Positions 54,039 through 63,101 of a stretch of 64,000 nucleotides of DNA are shown piece by piece. Made by a program: the position numbers and the translations under genes. The notes beneath the pieces are model-generated. The model searched no databases. It saw only the letters and a list, made by a program, of their open reading frames with translations, and had not been told where the DNA came from. Positions within the stretch are counted from its first letter, which is position 1. Each line of letters starts with the position of its first letter. The stretch is from Sphingobacterium pedocola (GTDB lineage: Bacteria; Bacteroidota; Bacteroidia; Sphingobacteriales; Sphingobacteriaceae): contig NZ_MU158689.1 in NCBI RefSeq assembly GCF_015209965.1, positions 202,648-266,647 of the forward strand, given 5' to 3'.

Positions 54039-54327
54039 TTTTTCAATGATTTAAATTTTGCTGTATTTTCCAGTAATAGTAGAATTACCATAGGAGCGTA
54101 AGCTCATACCTGCGGAAATGCACCTTTCTAGTGTTCGTTTTTCCGAAATTGGCTAAAACGTTTTCGTAAAAATAACCTTGATGTGGGCTATGTTTTTCGT
54201 AAATAATTGATATTATTGTGCCTAACTATAAACTATATGTGGTGCAATTAAGTAGGATTTTCACCAGGCTTAAGGTACTGGAGGAAATTTAAACCTATAG
54301 ATCTAATTGAAAACGAATATTACAAAA

Positions 54328-55728
54328 ATGAAAAAAAACTTGTTTACTAGAATTGCTGCTGTGGCGCTATTGTCTGCAGCCTGCCTTACCTACTGGTCTT
54401 GCAGTACAATAAAAGCCAATGAAGATCAGAAAGAAAACTGGAAAAGTCTATTTGACGGTAAGAGTTTAAAAGGGTGGAAGAAGTTAGGCGGAGATGCTCC
54501 TTATGAAGTTGTAGACGGAGCAATTGTAGGCACAATGACGAAAGGGACACCTAATTCATTCCTCGTTACAGAGCAAGAGTATGGAGATTTTATCCTCGAG
54601 TTGGATATAAAGTTGGAAGGCAATAGCACCAATTCAGGCATCCAAACCCGCAGCCATTTTGATCCATCGGGCAATAAGGGTAAAGGTAGAGTTTATGGCA
54701 GACAGGTGGAAATTGATCCTACTGCACGGGCCTGGTCGGGAGGTATCTATGATGAAGCCCGCAGACTATGGCTGTATCCATTGGATTTGAATGAGAAGGC
54801 CAAAGAAGCTTATAAACTAGAAGAGTATAATCACGTACGGATAGAAGCCATAGGTAATGAACTCAAGACCTGGATTAATGGCGTACCTACCGCCTATGTA
54901 ATCGATACATTAGATCCAACTGGGTTTATAGGCCTACAGGTGCATAGCATTCCAAATGAATTGGATGGAAAGAAAGTGTATTTCAAGAATATCAAAATTC
55001 AAACCTCGAATCTAAAAGCGAAAGATTTTTCGACAGATGTGCATATCGTAAACTTGGCACCTAACCATCTTTCTGCTGCTGAAGAAAAGGCCGGATATAA
55101 ACTGTTGTTTAACGGGCAGAATTTAACGGGTTGGAAAAGCGCACGTACAGGCCAGTTACCCGATAAAGGTTGGGAAGTAAAGAACGGCCAAGTCAACGTA
55201 TTGAAATCCGATGGGGGTGAATCTACCAATGGTGGAGATATCGTTAGTGAAGAACAGTTTGCAGCCTTCGATCTTTCGTTTGAATTTAAGCTTACGCCTG
55301 GTGCAAATAGTGGGGTGAAATATTTTGTTACACTTAAAGAAAAGACGCATGGATCTGCCATAGGTCTAGAGTTTCAAGTATTGGATGATGCCTTACACCC
55401 AGATGCAAAAATGGGTAGGAATGGTAACCGTACATTAGCCTCATTATACGATCTAATTACATCCAATAAAGACGGCCGTGCACGTAGAACGATAGGCGAA
55501 TGGAATCGTGGCCGCGTAGTAGTGACACCGGACAATAAGGTAACACATTATCTCAATGGAATAAAAATGCTAACCTATGAAAGAGGATCACAATCATTCA
55601 AAGACATCGTCGCAACGAGTAAGTATAAAGATTGGGAAAATTTCGGAGAAGCAAAACAAGGACACATCCTACTTCAGGATCATGGGGATGCGGTTTCCTA
55701 TCGGAATATAAAAATCAAATCCTATTAA
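54328..55728 (+). CDS. lipoprotein with two DUF1080 (3-keto-disaccharide hydrolase) domains
   Basis: 466 residues from ATG 54328. Lipobox YWSC (LTYWSCSTIKANED). Two DUF1080/concanavalin-like domains follow: about 40-225 (WKSLFDGKSLKGWKKLGG, NSGIQTRSHFD) and about 255-466 (YKLLFNGQNLTGWKSA, ANSGVKYFVTLKEK). DUF1080 proteins hydrolyse 3-keto-glycosides made by Gfo/Idh/MocA oxidoreductases. The next gene is just such an oxidoreductase (30-nt gap), so the pair probably oxidises and cleaves glycosides together. Confidence 0.9.
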   Translation: MKKNLFTRIAAVALLSAACLTYWSCSTIKANEDQKENWKSLFDGKSLKGWKKLGGDAPYEVVDGAIVGTMTKGTPNSFLVTEQEYGDFILELDIKLEGNSTNSGIQTRSHFDPSGNKGKGRVYGRQVEIDPTARAWSGGIYDEARRLWLYPLDLNEKAKEAYKLEEYNHVRIEAIGNELKTWINGVPTAYVIDTLDPTGFIGLQVHSIPNELDGKKVYFKNIKIQTSNLKAKDFSTDVHIVNLAPNHLSAAEEKAGYKLLFNGQNLTGWKSARTGQLPDKGWEVKNGQVNVLKSDGGESTNGGDIVSEEQFAAFDLSFEFKLTPGANSGVKYFVTLKEKTHGSAIGLEFQVLDDALHPDAKMGRNGNRTLASLYDLITSNKDGRARRTIGEWNRGRVVVTPDNKVTHYLNGIKMLTYERGSQSFKDIVATSKYKDWENFGEAKQGHILLQDHGDAVSYRNIKIKSY

Positions 55729-55758
55729 TTTATAAGACCGAATATTAAAGTAATTGAT

Positions 55759-57177
55759 ATGACAGATCACTATTTTTCAAGAAGAAGTTTTCTCAAAAAA
55801 TCTACCATAGCCGGCGGTGCAGTACTCCTATCGAATAGTGTGCTGGGTAATGTAGTTCTTTCCAAGCCCAATGAACGGGTCAACTTAGCCTGCATCGGTA
55901 TCGGAAATAGAGCCGCCGAAATCATTAAAGAGTTGTATAAGACTGGTTTGTGTAATATAGTCGCTTTGTGCGACGTAGACTTAAATGCGCCTCAAACAGC
56001 CGGAATTCTGAAAATGTTTCCAGATGCCCGTAGGTTTACGGATTTCCGTAAAATGTTGGAGGAGATGGATGCACAGATCGATGCGGTTTCCATAGGCACC
56101 CCAGATTTTGCGCACTTTGCAGCCACGATGATGGCCATAGATATGGGCAAACACGTGTATGTGGAGAAACCCATGGCACGTACCTTTTTGGAGGTCGAGT
56201 TGATGATGCAAAAAGCTAAAAAGTTCCCTAAAGTAGTCACTCAGATGGGAAATCAAGGACATTCTGAAGCGAATTACTTTCAATTCAAAGCCTGGCGGGA
56301 TGCCGGGATTATAAAAGACGTGCATCGTATTGATGCCCATATGAATATGCCACGCAGGTGGCACGGATGGGATCCTGCAATGAAGAGCTTCCCCAAAGCA
56401 CAGCCTATTCCACAAACATTGGATTGGGAACTTTGGCAAATGCAAACCCTAGGACACGACTACAATAAAGATTTCGTCAACGGACAATGGAGATGTTGGT
56501 TTGACTTTGGAATGGGCGCATTAGGAGATTGGGGAGCACATCTCTTAGATACAGCACATGAATTTTTGGATTTGGGACTTCCGACTGAGGTGGATGCCGT
56601 GATGTTGGAAGGACATAATTCCTTCTTTTTTCCGATGTCTTCCACGCTTAAATTTCATTTCCCGAAGAAGAAAAGTAGGGGTGCCGTCGATATCAACTGG
56701 TATGACGGACTAGATAACCTTCCACCAATACCAGAGGGGTATGGCGTTTCTGGTCTTGATCCAAACATTCCTCCTCCGAGCACAGGTAAATTAGAACCAG
56801 CTAAATTGAATCCAGGTAAGATTATCTATTCAAAAAATCTGACATTCAAAGGTGGATCGCACGGAAGCACCCTAAAGATTATTCCGGAAGGGAAAGCGCA
56901 AGATATGGCAGCTAAATTGCCTACGGTGCCTTCTTCACCCTCTAACCATTTTGCTAATTTCCTGAAGGCCTGCAAAGGGGAGGAAAAAACGAGGTCTCCA
57001 TTTGATATAGCAGGCCCATTAAGTCAGGTTTTCTGTCTCGGTGTAATCACGCAAAAACTCAATACAAAAATTGTTTTTGACCCGATAAAAAAGGAGATTA
57101 CAAATGATAAATTTGCAGATGCACTCTTAATAGGTCCTCCTCCTGCAAAAGGATGGGAACAATATTATAAGGTATAA
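55759..57177 (+). CDS. Tat-exported Gfo/Idh/MocA family oxidoreductase
   Basis: The 472-residue protein has a twin-arginine signal (SRRSFLKKSTIAGGAVLLS), so it is exported folded with its NAD(P) cofactor. The Rossmann start is NLACIGIGNRAAEIIKEL and the classical catalytic-core motif is HVYVEKPMAR. A C-terminal Gfo-like domain with WRCWFDFGMGALGDWGAH follows. It probably oxidises a sugar to its 3-keto form for the upstream DUF1080 lipoprotein. It ends at a strong terminator. Confidence 0.92.
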   Translation: MTDHYFSRRSFLKKSTIAGGAVLLSNSVLGNVVLSKPNERVNLACIGIGNRAAEIIKELYKTGLCNIVALCDVDLNAPQTAGILKMFPDARRFTDFRKMLEEMDAQIDAVSIGTPDFAHFAATMMAIDMGKHVYVEKPMARTFLEVELMMQKAKKFPKVVTQMGNQGHSEANYFQFKAWRDAGIIKDVHRIDAHMNMPRRWHGWDPAMKSFPKAQPIPQTLDWELWQMQTLGHDYNKDFVNGQWRCWFDFGMGALGDWGAHLLDTAHEFLDLGLPTEVDAVMLEGHNSFFFPMSSTLKFHFPKKKSRGAVDINWYDGLDNLPPIPEGYGVSGLDPNIPPPSTGKLEPAKLNPGKIIYSKNLTFKGGSHGSTLKIIPEGKAQDMAAKLPTVPSSPSNHFANFLKACKGEEKTRSPFDIAGPLSQVFCLGVITQKLNTKIVFDPIKKEITNDKFADALLIGPPPAKGWEQYYKV

Positions 57178-57197
57178 ACACCTTACATTTCGCAATG

Positions 57198-57230
57198 AGG
57201 CCGGGCAATTACGTATTCGCCCGGCCTTTG
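57198..57230 (+). terminator. intrinsic terminator after the oxidoreductase gene
   Basis: AGGCCGGGC (57198-57206) pairs perfectly with GCCCGGCCT (57219-57227), then TT. Confidence 0.9.
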
Positions 57231-57313
57231 TTGATTTGTACGACTTTTTAGCCATAATTTGTCTATGTGCTAAAGTTTTCTTTACTTCGCTTTATACCAG
57301 CCTAAACAAGACA

Positions 57314-57916
57314 ATGGAAATCGCTTCGGCCACCGACGAAAAGAAATTATTGCGTAAGCTTCGCGAGGGTGATGTGTTGGCCTTCGAACAGCTTTACGGT
57401 CAATACAAAATCAAATTGACCGGCAACTTGTTGCGGATGCTTAAATCGCCGGAATTGGTCGAGGATGTGCTTCAGGATTTGTTCTTAGGGCTTTGGGAAA
57501 ACCGCGCACGTATCGATCCCGAACGATCCATAAAGCCCTACCTCTTCCAGACTGCCGCCAATAAAGCAAAAAATATCTTTCGACGCGCAGGCTACGAACA
57601 AAAATTTCGCGACTACCTGTTGCCACAATGGAGTGAATATTACAGTCATGTAGAGGAATTGTTAGTGTTAGAAGAAAACAAACACCTGCTCGATTCCCTA
57701 CTCAACCAGTTGTCACCACAGCAACGTACGGTGTATTCCATGTGTAAACTAGAAGAAAAAAGCTACAAAGAGGTGGCGGCACAGCTACATATTAGCGAAA
57801 CTACCGTAAATACCCATATACGCAATGCAAATCTGTTGCTTAAAAAGTTAACGAAAGACGATTCCCGGTTTCTAGCCTACGCTTTTGGTTTTTTTGTCTT
57901 GCTTTCGGGGCGTTAA
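57314..57916 (+). CDS. ECF RNA polymerase sigma-70 factor
   Basis: 200 residues from ATG 57314 (MEIASATDEKKLLRKLREGD). Region 2 is AFEQLYGQYKIKLTGNLLRM with VEDVLQDLFLGLW. Region 4 is LNQLSPQQRTVYSMCKLEEK with YKEVAAQLHISETTVNTHIR. The chain ends in a hydrophobic tail (FLAYAFGFFVLLSGR), common in this sigma group. It governs the second FecR-SusC-SusD locus that follows. Confidence 0.93.
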   Translation: MEIASATDEKKLLRKLREGDVLAFEQLYGQYKIKLTGNLLRMLKSPELVEDVLQDLFLGLWENRARIDPERSIKPYLFQTAANKAKNIFRRAGYEQKFRDYLLPQWSEYYSHVEELLVLEENKHLLDSLLNQLSPQQRTVYSMCKLEEKSYKEVAAQLHISETTVNTHIRNANLLLKKLTKDDSRFLAYAFGFFVLLSGR

Positions 57917-58030
57917 ATAGTTTTTTTGTCGGTTTCTTTTCATTTGGTCTGTCGATTTGTATTTTTTTAAAAAATATACTATTTGTCTACTTGGATTCTT
58001 TCGTTTACGTGTATAGCTAATAAATGCACG

Positions 58031-59182
58031 ATGGAAAATCAGTCAGAAATCCATGTCTTGTTTCAAAAATACCTTTCCGGAGATTACTCCGAGAAGGAGT
58101 TGGATACCTTGTTGGTTTATTTTCAGTTGCAAGTCGATTCAACAGAACTTACGCTTCGGATTCAGCAGGAATTAGATCGTCATATTGACGAAGCAAAACA
58201 GCCGGAAATCGAAGCATTAGCTGATGCGATAGGTGCGCGCTTACTACAACAGGTTAATCCGTCACGACCTATTCGTCGGTTTCCGTATACGCGGACAGTC
58301 GCCGCTGCTGTGCTGGCTATTACACTTTTGGGTTTAGGGACATTTTTTTTCCTGAAGAAAACTGAAAAGCAGGTCGTCGAGTTAGTGAGCAAATATGGTG
58401 GCGATGTGCTGCCTGGAGAACAGCGTGCTACGATTACCCTAGCCGACGGCACACGCATTGCACTCAAAGAAGATAAAGAAGGTATCCAGGTAGCAGATAA
58501 CCGCGCGAACTATGCAGATGGAACGGGCATCACGCTACAGCCCTCTTCTTACGCGACGTTAGCCACCCCAAATGGAGGATCCTATAAAATAACCCTACCC
58601 GATGGTACCGTCGCTTGGCTCAATGCAGCGTCATCGCTCCGCTACCCAACCTCATTTACAGGCAGCAGGCGCGAAGTCGATTTAACCGGAGAAGCCTACT
58701 TTGAGGTAGAATCAGATCCGGTAAAACCATTTGTCGTGCGCTCTGAAGGACAAGAAGTTAGTGTGTTGGGCACCGAATTCAATGTGAATACCTACGGCGG
58801 AAAATCGCTGGAGGTAACTACCCTAATACAAGGGCGGGTATCCGTGAAGAATACCATGTCGCAGCAGACCCAGGACTTGACGCCTGGACAACAAGCCGTG
58901 GTTACCGGTGGGAAAACATCGGTTCAACACATCGACGATGCCGTAGACTACGCCGCCTGGAAAGACGGTTATATTATTCGCGACGCAGCAAGTCTCCAAG
59001 ACATCATTCCCCAACTCGAGCGTTGGTACGATGTCACTTTTGACGTTAAAAGCCAGCCCGCCGAAAAGGCTTATATGGCGTTAAACCGGGAAGCCCGATT
59101 ATCCGAAGTGCTAGAAGCCCTAGCGCTCAACTATAACGTTACATTCAAGATCGAAGGGAGGAGGGTAATGGTCACAAAGTAG
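58031..59182 (+). CDS. FecR family anti-sigma factor
   Basis: 383 residues from ATG 58031 (MENQSEIHVLFQKYLSGDY). An N-terminal sigma-binding part and one membrane helix (TVAAAVLAITLLGLGTFFF) precede a FecR domain (YKITLPDGTVAWLNAASSLR, REVDLTGEAYFEVESD) and a DUF4974 tail (LERWYDVTFDVKSQPA, then RRVMVTK). It receives the SusC signal and releases the sigma factor. Confidence 0.93.
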   Translation: MENQSEIHVLFQKYLSGDYSEKELDTLLVYFQLQVDSTELTLRIQQELDRHIDEAKQPEIEALADAIGARLLQQVNPSRPIRRFPYTRTVAAAVLAITLLGLGTFFFLKKTEKQVVELVSKYGGDVLPGEQRATITLADGTRIALKEDKEGIQVADNRANYADGTGITLQPSSYATLATPNGGSYKITLPDGTVAWLNAASSLRYPTSFTGSRREVDLTGEAYFEVESDPVKPFVVRSEGQEVSVLGTEFNVNTYGGKSLEVTTLIQGRVSVKNTMSQQTQDLTPGQQAVVTGGKTSVQHIDDAVDYAAWKDGYIIRDAASLQDIIPQLERWYDVTFDVKSQPAEKAYMALNREARLSEVLEALALNYNVTFKIEGRRVMVTK

Positions 59183-59216
59183 GAGAATTTTATCCGGTCT
59201 TGGCACACACAAATAT

Positions 59217-59244
59217 GCCAGAAATGGTTGCAAGCATTTCTGGC
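59217..59244 (+). other. perfect hairpin between fecR and susC
   Basis: GCCAGAAATG (59217-59226) pairs with CATTTCTGGC (59235-59244) around an 8-nt loop. It has the same place in the operon as the hairpin at 25450-25473. No U tract follows, so it is more likely a processing or attenuation element. Confidence 0.65.
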
Positions 59245-59382
59245 GATAGCGCTAGACCAAAACGTTACTGTGTACGTAATCAAATCTTTAACCTAGCAAT
59301 ACAAACTTAGACAAAATAACCTGAAACACAAAGGCGGTTTTGTGGGCCGACTAACGGCTAGGGGTCTGTATTGCATAACAAA

Positions 59383-62300
59383 ATGCTTGTTATGAATATG
59401 AATATCGAAAACGGTATCGCGCTTCAACGATTAGGTAATCAATGTAGCCCGTGCCATAGGTTTTCACTAAAAACATTGCTTGTTATGAAGCTTTTCTTTT
59501 TTTTGACTTTTGCTTTGTCCTTTAGCGCACAAGGGGATGCATTGGGGCAGAAAGTCACCGTACAGGTGCAACAGGCATCCTTCAAATCCGTTGTCAAAGA
59601 AGTGCAACGGCAGTCCGGATATTCCTTTATAATGAAGGATGAGCTGCTTCGACATGCTAAAGCCGTGACGATCCACGTATCGGGCCGAGACATGTTGGAG
59701 GTGCTTCCCGTGTTGTTCAAAAATCAGCCTTTTGGCTATCACGTAAATGGCAAGATCGTATCCGCCATACCATTACCAAAGCCAACATCACCTCCTGAAG
59801 CCGCCCCTTCCGGTTCTGTTTCCGAGCAGCAGTCCGCTATACAAGGACGTGTTACGAACGAGTTAGGCGAGCCATTAGTAGGTGCTTCGGTGCGGGTAAG
59901 GGGATCGGATAAGGCCACCCTGACCGACCAAAACGGACGCTTCCTACTTAACAATGTGCCAAGCAGAGCTATTTTAGAAATCAGCTATATCGGTTATACC
60001 GCGCTCGAGCTGCGTGCTGCGAACGATTTGGGCACGATTCAATTAAAGGGAGATGCCGCAGACCTGCAAGAAGTAGTCGTGTCTACGGGGTACCAGCAAT
60101 TGCCACGTGAACGCGCGACAGGATCTTTTGCTACGGTGTCCAACGAATTACTCAGCCGGAAGCCGACCATGAATGTCTTGGATCGCTTAGAAGGCCTTGC
60201 CGGTGGTTTAGTATTTCACCGCAACAGTGCAAGCGGCGAACCCAGCTTAGTCGTTCGCGGGCGAAGCACCATTTACGGAGATGACCAGCCCTTGGTTGTG
60301 GTCGACGGTTTCCCGATCGAAGGGAGCCTCAACAGCATTAACCCCAACGACGTTGAAAATATTACAATACTGCGCGATGCTGCGGCCGCTTCCATTTGGG
60401 GCGTACGTGCGGCCAACGGCGTTATCGTGGTCAGCACACGTCGAGGCGCCTTTAATGAGCGCCCAACGATCGAGTTGCGTTCCCAGGCCCTCATCGGCGA
60501 CCGCCCCGATCTAACCTACCTGCCGTATATGTCTTCATCAGATTACATTGATCTCGAGCGGGTCTGGTATCAAGATGGCCGTTACGATCAGTACTTGAGT
60601 TCACCTCTCGATGAACTTCCGCCGCTGTCGGAAGTCGTACAGCAACTCATGGATGTGCAACAAGGCGGTAGCACGCAACAACAGGCCGATGCGTATATCA
60701 ACGATCTTCGGGGGGTCGATGTACGGAAAGAGTATGCTGATGCCTTCTACCGGAGCCGCGTCCACCAGCAACATCAATTCAATATGCGTGGCGGAAGCGA
60801 ACGTGTACGCTATATGTTTTCTGCAGGGTACGATCGGGATCAATCTTCCGAGCGGGGCAATGGTATGGATCGTATTACCTTGCGTGGAGACAATACTTAC
60901 CAAATTATGAAAAACCTGCAGTTAAACGTATCACTTAACCACGCTTGGAACGGGCAGCAACGTAATGCCATGGGGCTCTATGGTTTTCAGGGCGAGACGG
61001 GTAGTAACCTCGGGTCTGTCGATGCGAATCAATATGCCTTTTATCCGTACCAACGCTTACGTGATGCACAGGGCAATGCTGTTTCCATTGCCCGCGACGT
61101 CCCTTTTCTATACGATCAACAGTTGCAGCAGCAATACGGTATGCAAGATTGGAGCTACCGTCCAGCCGATGAAATCAACTTACGCGATAACCATACGAAA
61201 CAGCAGCACAGCCGTATCGCTGCAAGCCTTGAATATAAGTTGCCCTTGGGTTTTAGTGCAGATCTACGCTATCAATTCGAGCGCGACGTGATTACGGGAC
61301 GCGACCTGCGTCCACTCGGGATGTACAGCACCCGCGATCTGATCAATACATATAGTGTTAGGGACCCAAACGCGGATAACGGTTTGCGTAGGCCGGTTCC
61401 AGTTGGGGATGTGTTGATCAGCAATGCAGGACAGCGCAGTTCGCACAACTTTCGGGGGCAGCTCAATTATAACGGCAGCTGGGCAGAAGATCGGCATCGC
61501 CTGTCGGGTATCGCCGGGATGGAGATCCGCGATATTTTGTACGACGATATGCTAAATAGCTTTTACGGTTATGACGACCGGACCTTGCAGTACACCGATA
61601 TGGATAAAATGGCGTCGTACGAACAATTTACGATGCCATTTGCCTTACCCTTTTCCTTTGGCGGAGGTATCCAAGATAGAATCAGTCAAGAGTGGAACCG
61701 TTACGCCTCGTTCTATAGTAATTTGTCGTACACCTACTTAGACCGTTACGTCGTATCGGCGAGCGGGCGTATCGACAAGTCCAGTCTCTTTGGCGTTAAT
61801 CCGGCCGACCGCAATGTACCGTTATGGTCATCTGGACTAGCTTGGAACATCAACCGTGAATCCTTTTTCCCGACAGACGGTATTTTTTCCGAGCTGCGCT
61901 TTCGCAGTACCTATGGTTTCAACGGAAATGTCAGTGCCGCGCAGACGTCGTTCCCCATCGCGTGGGCCGGACGCGATTTAATGACCCGACTTCCTACGGC
62001 AAATATTACGTCGCCTGCAAATCCGCTGCTGCAGTGGGAAAAAGTAAGCCAATTAAACCTTGCTGTCGACTTCGGCTTATGGAACAATCGGTTATCCGGA
62101 CGTTTGGAATGGTTTGCAAAACGCGGACAGGATCTGTTTGGCGATTATTTTCTGGATCCTTCCAGTGGGTTTGGTACTATTCAGGCCAATGTAGCGACGA
62201 TGCGTGGCCGCGGCTTCGATTTTGAACTCAACGCTCGCGTTGGGTCAATACTGCGTTGGGATACCAAATTATTGTTTAGTCACGCAATCGACCGCGTGGA

Positions 62301-63084
62301 AGATATTGCGACCGTCGGTACAGGTGGATTTTCGTCTGGCGTCACGATAGGCGGCGGTTTTCTGACCGGAAATCAAGGGTATATGTTGGCCGACAGAGAG
62401 GTTTTTCCATTAGTCGGACGACCTGTTTACGCGTTGTATAGTTATGCTTGGGGAGGCTTAGATGCCAACGGAAATCCCCAGCTCTTAGACGAAAACGGTG
62501 TTGTAGGTGATTATGCGGCTATTTTGGGTAGCCTTCCGGCAGATAAGTTGGTTTACCATGGACCGGCCCAGCCACGGTTTTACGGTGGATGGACACACAA
62601 CTTGTCGTACAAGGGTATTGGTCTGACGACCACCTTAACCTATAAGTTGGGGCACTACTTCCGACGCTCTTCTATAAATTATTACGGATTGGCGGGTACG
62701 GGTATGTTTCGATCCACGGGACACAGCGATTATGCCTTGCGCTGGCAGCAGCCTGGCGACGAAACCCGTACCGATGTGCCGGCTTATCCCGGTTACGATC
62801 TGAGCAGTACCTACCGCGACGAAGCCTATAGATACGCCGATATTCTTGTGGAAAGTGCTTCGCACATTCGGTTAAAAGATATCACCCTGTCGTATAATTT
62901 ACAAGGCAGCTGGATGGAGTCGCTATCGTTGCGCTCGGCGCAGGTTTTCGCCTATGTAGACAATGTGGGATTGCTTTGGCGGGCCAATAAGCATGGAATC
63001 GACCCCGACTTCGTGCCCATGGGTTATAGCAACTTTTTGCCTTTGCCACGTACCTATACCTTGGGAATTACGGTCGGATTTTAA
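59383..63084 (+). CDS. SusC/RagA family TonB-linked outer membrane protein with STN domain
   Basis: About 1233 residues from ATG 59383 (TTG at 59371 is unlikely; ATG at 59392 is also possible). An export signal (MKLFFFLTFALSFSAQ) precedes an STN domain (about 55-115, QQASFKSVVKEVQRQSGYSF), a carboxypeptidase-regulatory-like domain (QGRVTNELGEPLVGASVRV), the TonB-box region LQEVVVSTGYQ, the plug and the barrel. The STGYQxxPRERATGSF segment closely matches the stand-alone SusC at 9829 (STGYQRIPKERATGSF), so the two are sisters. Base use is more GC-rich than the locus at 25533. Confidence 0.94.
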   Translation: MLVMNMNIENGIALQRLGNQCSPCHRFSLKTLLVMKLFFFLTFALSFSAQGDALGQKVTVQVQQASFKSVVKEVQRQSGYSFIMKDELLRHAKAVTIHVSGRDMLEVLPVLFKNQPFGYHVNGKIVSAIPLPKPTSPPEAAPSGSVSEQQSAIQGRVTNELGEPLVGASVRVRGSDKATLTDQNGRFLLNNVPSRAILEISYIGYTALELRAANDLGTIQLKGDAADLQEVVVSTGYQQLPRERATGSFATVSNELLSRKPTMNVLDRLEGLAGGLVFHRNSASGEPSLVVRGRSTIYGDDQPLVVVDGFPIEGSLNSINPNDVENITILRDAAAASIWGVRAANGVIVVSTRRGAFNERPTIELRSQALIGDRPDLTYLPYMSSSDYIDLERVWYQDGRYDQYLSSPLDELPPLSEVVQQLMDVQQGGSTQQQADAYINDLRGVDVRKEYADAFYRSRVHQQHQFNMRGGSERVRYMFSAGYDRDQSSERGNGMDRITLRGDNTYQIMKNLQLNVSLNHAWNGQQRNAMGLYGFQGETGSNLGSVDANQYAFYPYQRLRDAQGNAVSIARDVPFLYDQQLQQQYGMQDWSYRPADEINLRDNHTKQQHSRIAASLEYKLPLGFSADLRYQFERDVITGRDLRPLGMYSTRDLINTYSVRDPNADNGLRRPVPVGDVLISNAGQRSSHNFRGQLNYNGSWAEDRHRLSGIAGMEIRDILYDDMLNSFYGYDDRTLQYTDMDKMASYEQFTMPFALPFSFGGGIQDRISQEWNRYASFYSNLSYTYLDRYVVSASGRIDKSSLFGVNPADRNVPLWSSGLAWNINRESFFPTDGIFSELRFRSTYGFNGNVSAAQTSFPIAWAGRDLMTRLPTANITSPANPLLQWEKVSQLNLAVDFGLWNNRLSGRLEWFAKRGQDLFGDYFLDPSSGFGTIQANVATMRGRGFDFELNARVGSILRWDTKLLFSHAIDRVEDIATVGTGGFSSGVTIGGGFLTGNQGYMLADREVFPLVGRPVYALYSYAWGGLDANGNPQLLDENGVVGDYAAILGSLPADKLVYHGPAQPRFYGGWTHNLSYKGIGLTTTLTYKLGHYFRRSSINYYGLAGTGMFRSTGHSDYALRWQQPGDETRTDVPAYPGYDLSSTYRDEAYRYADILVESASHIRLKDITLSYNLQGSWMESLSLRSAQVFAYVDNVGLLWRANKHGIDPDFVPMGYSNFLPLPRTYTLGITVGF

Positions 63085-63101
63085 CACCTAACATACGAGT
63101 A

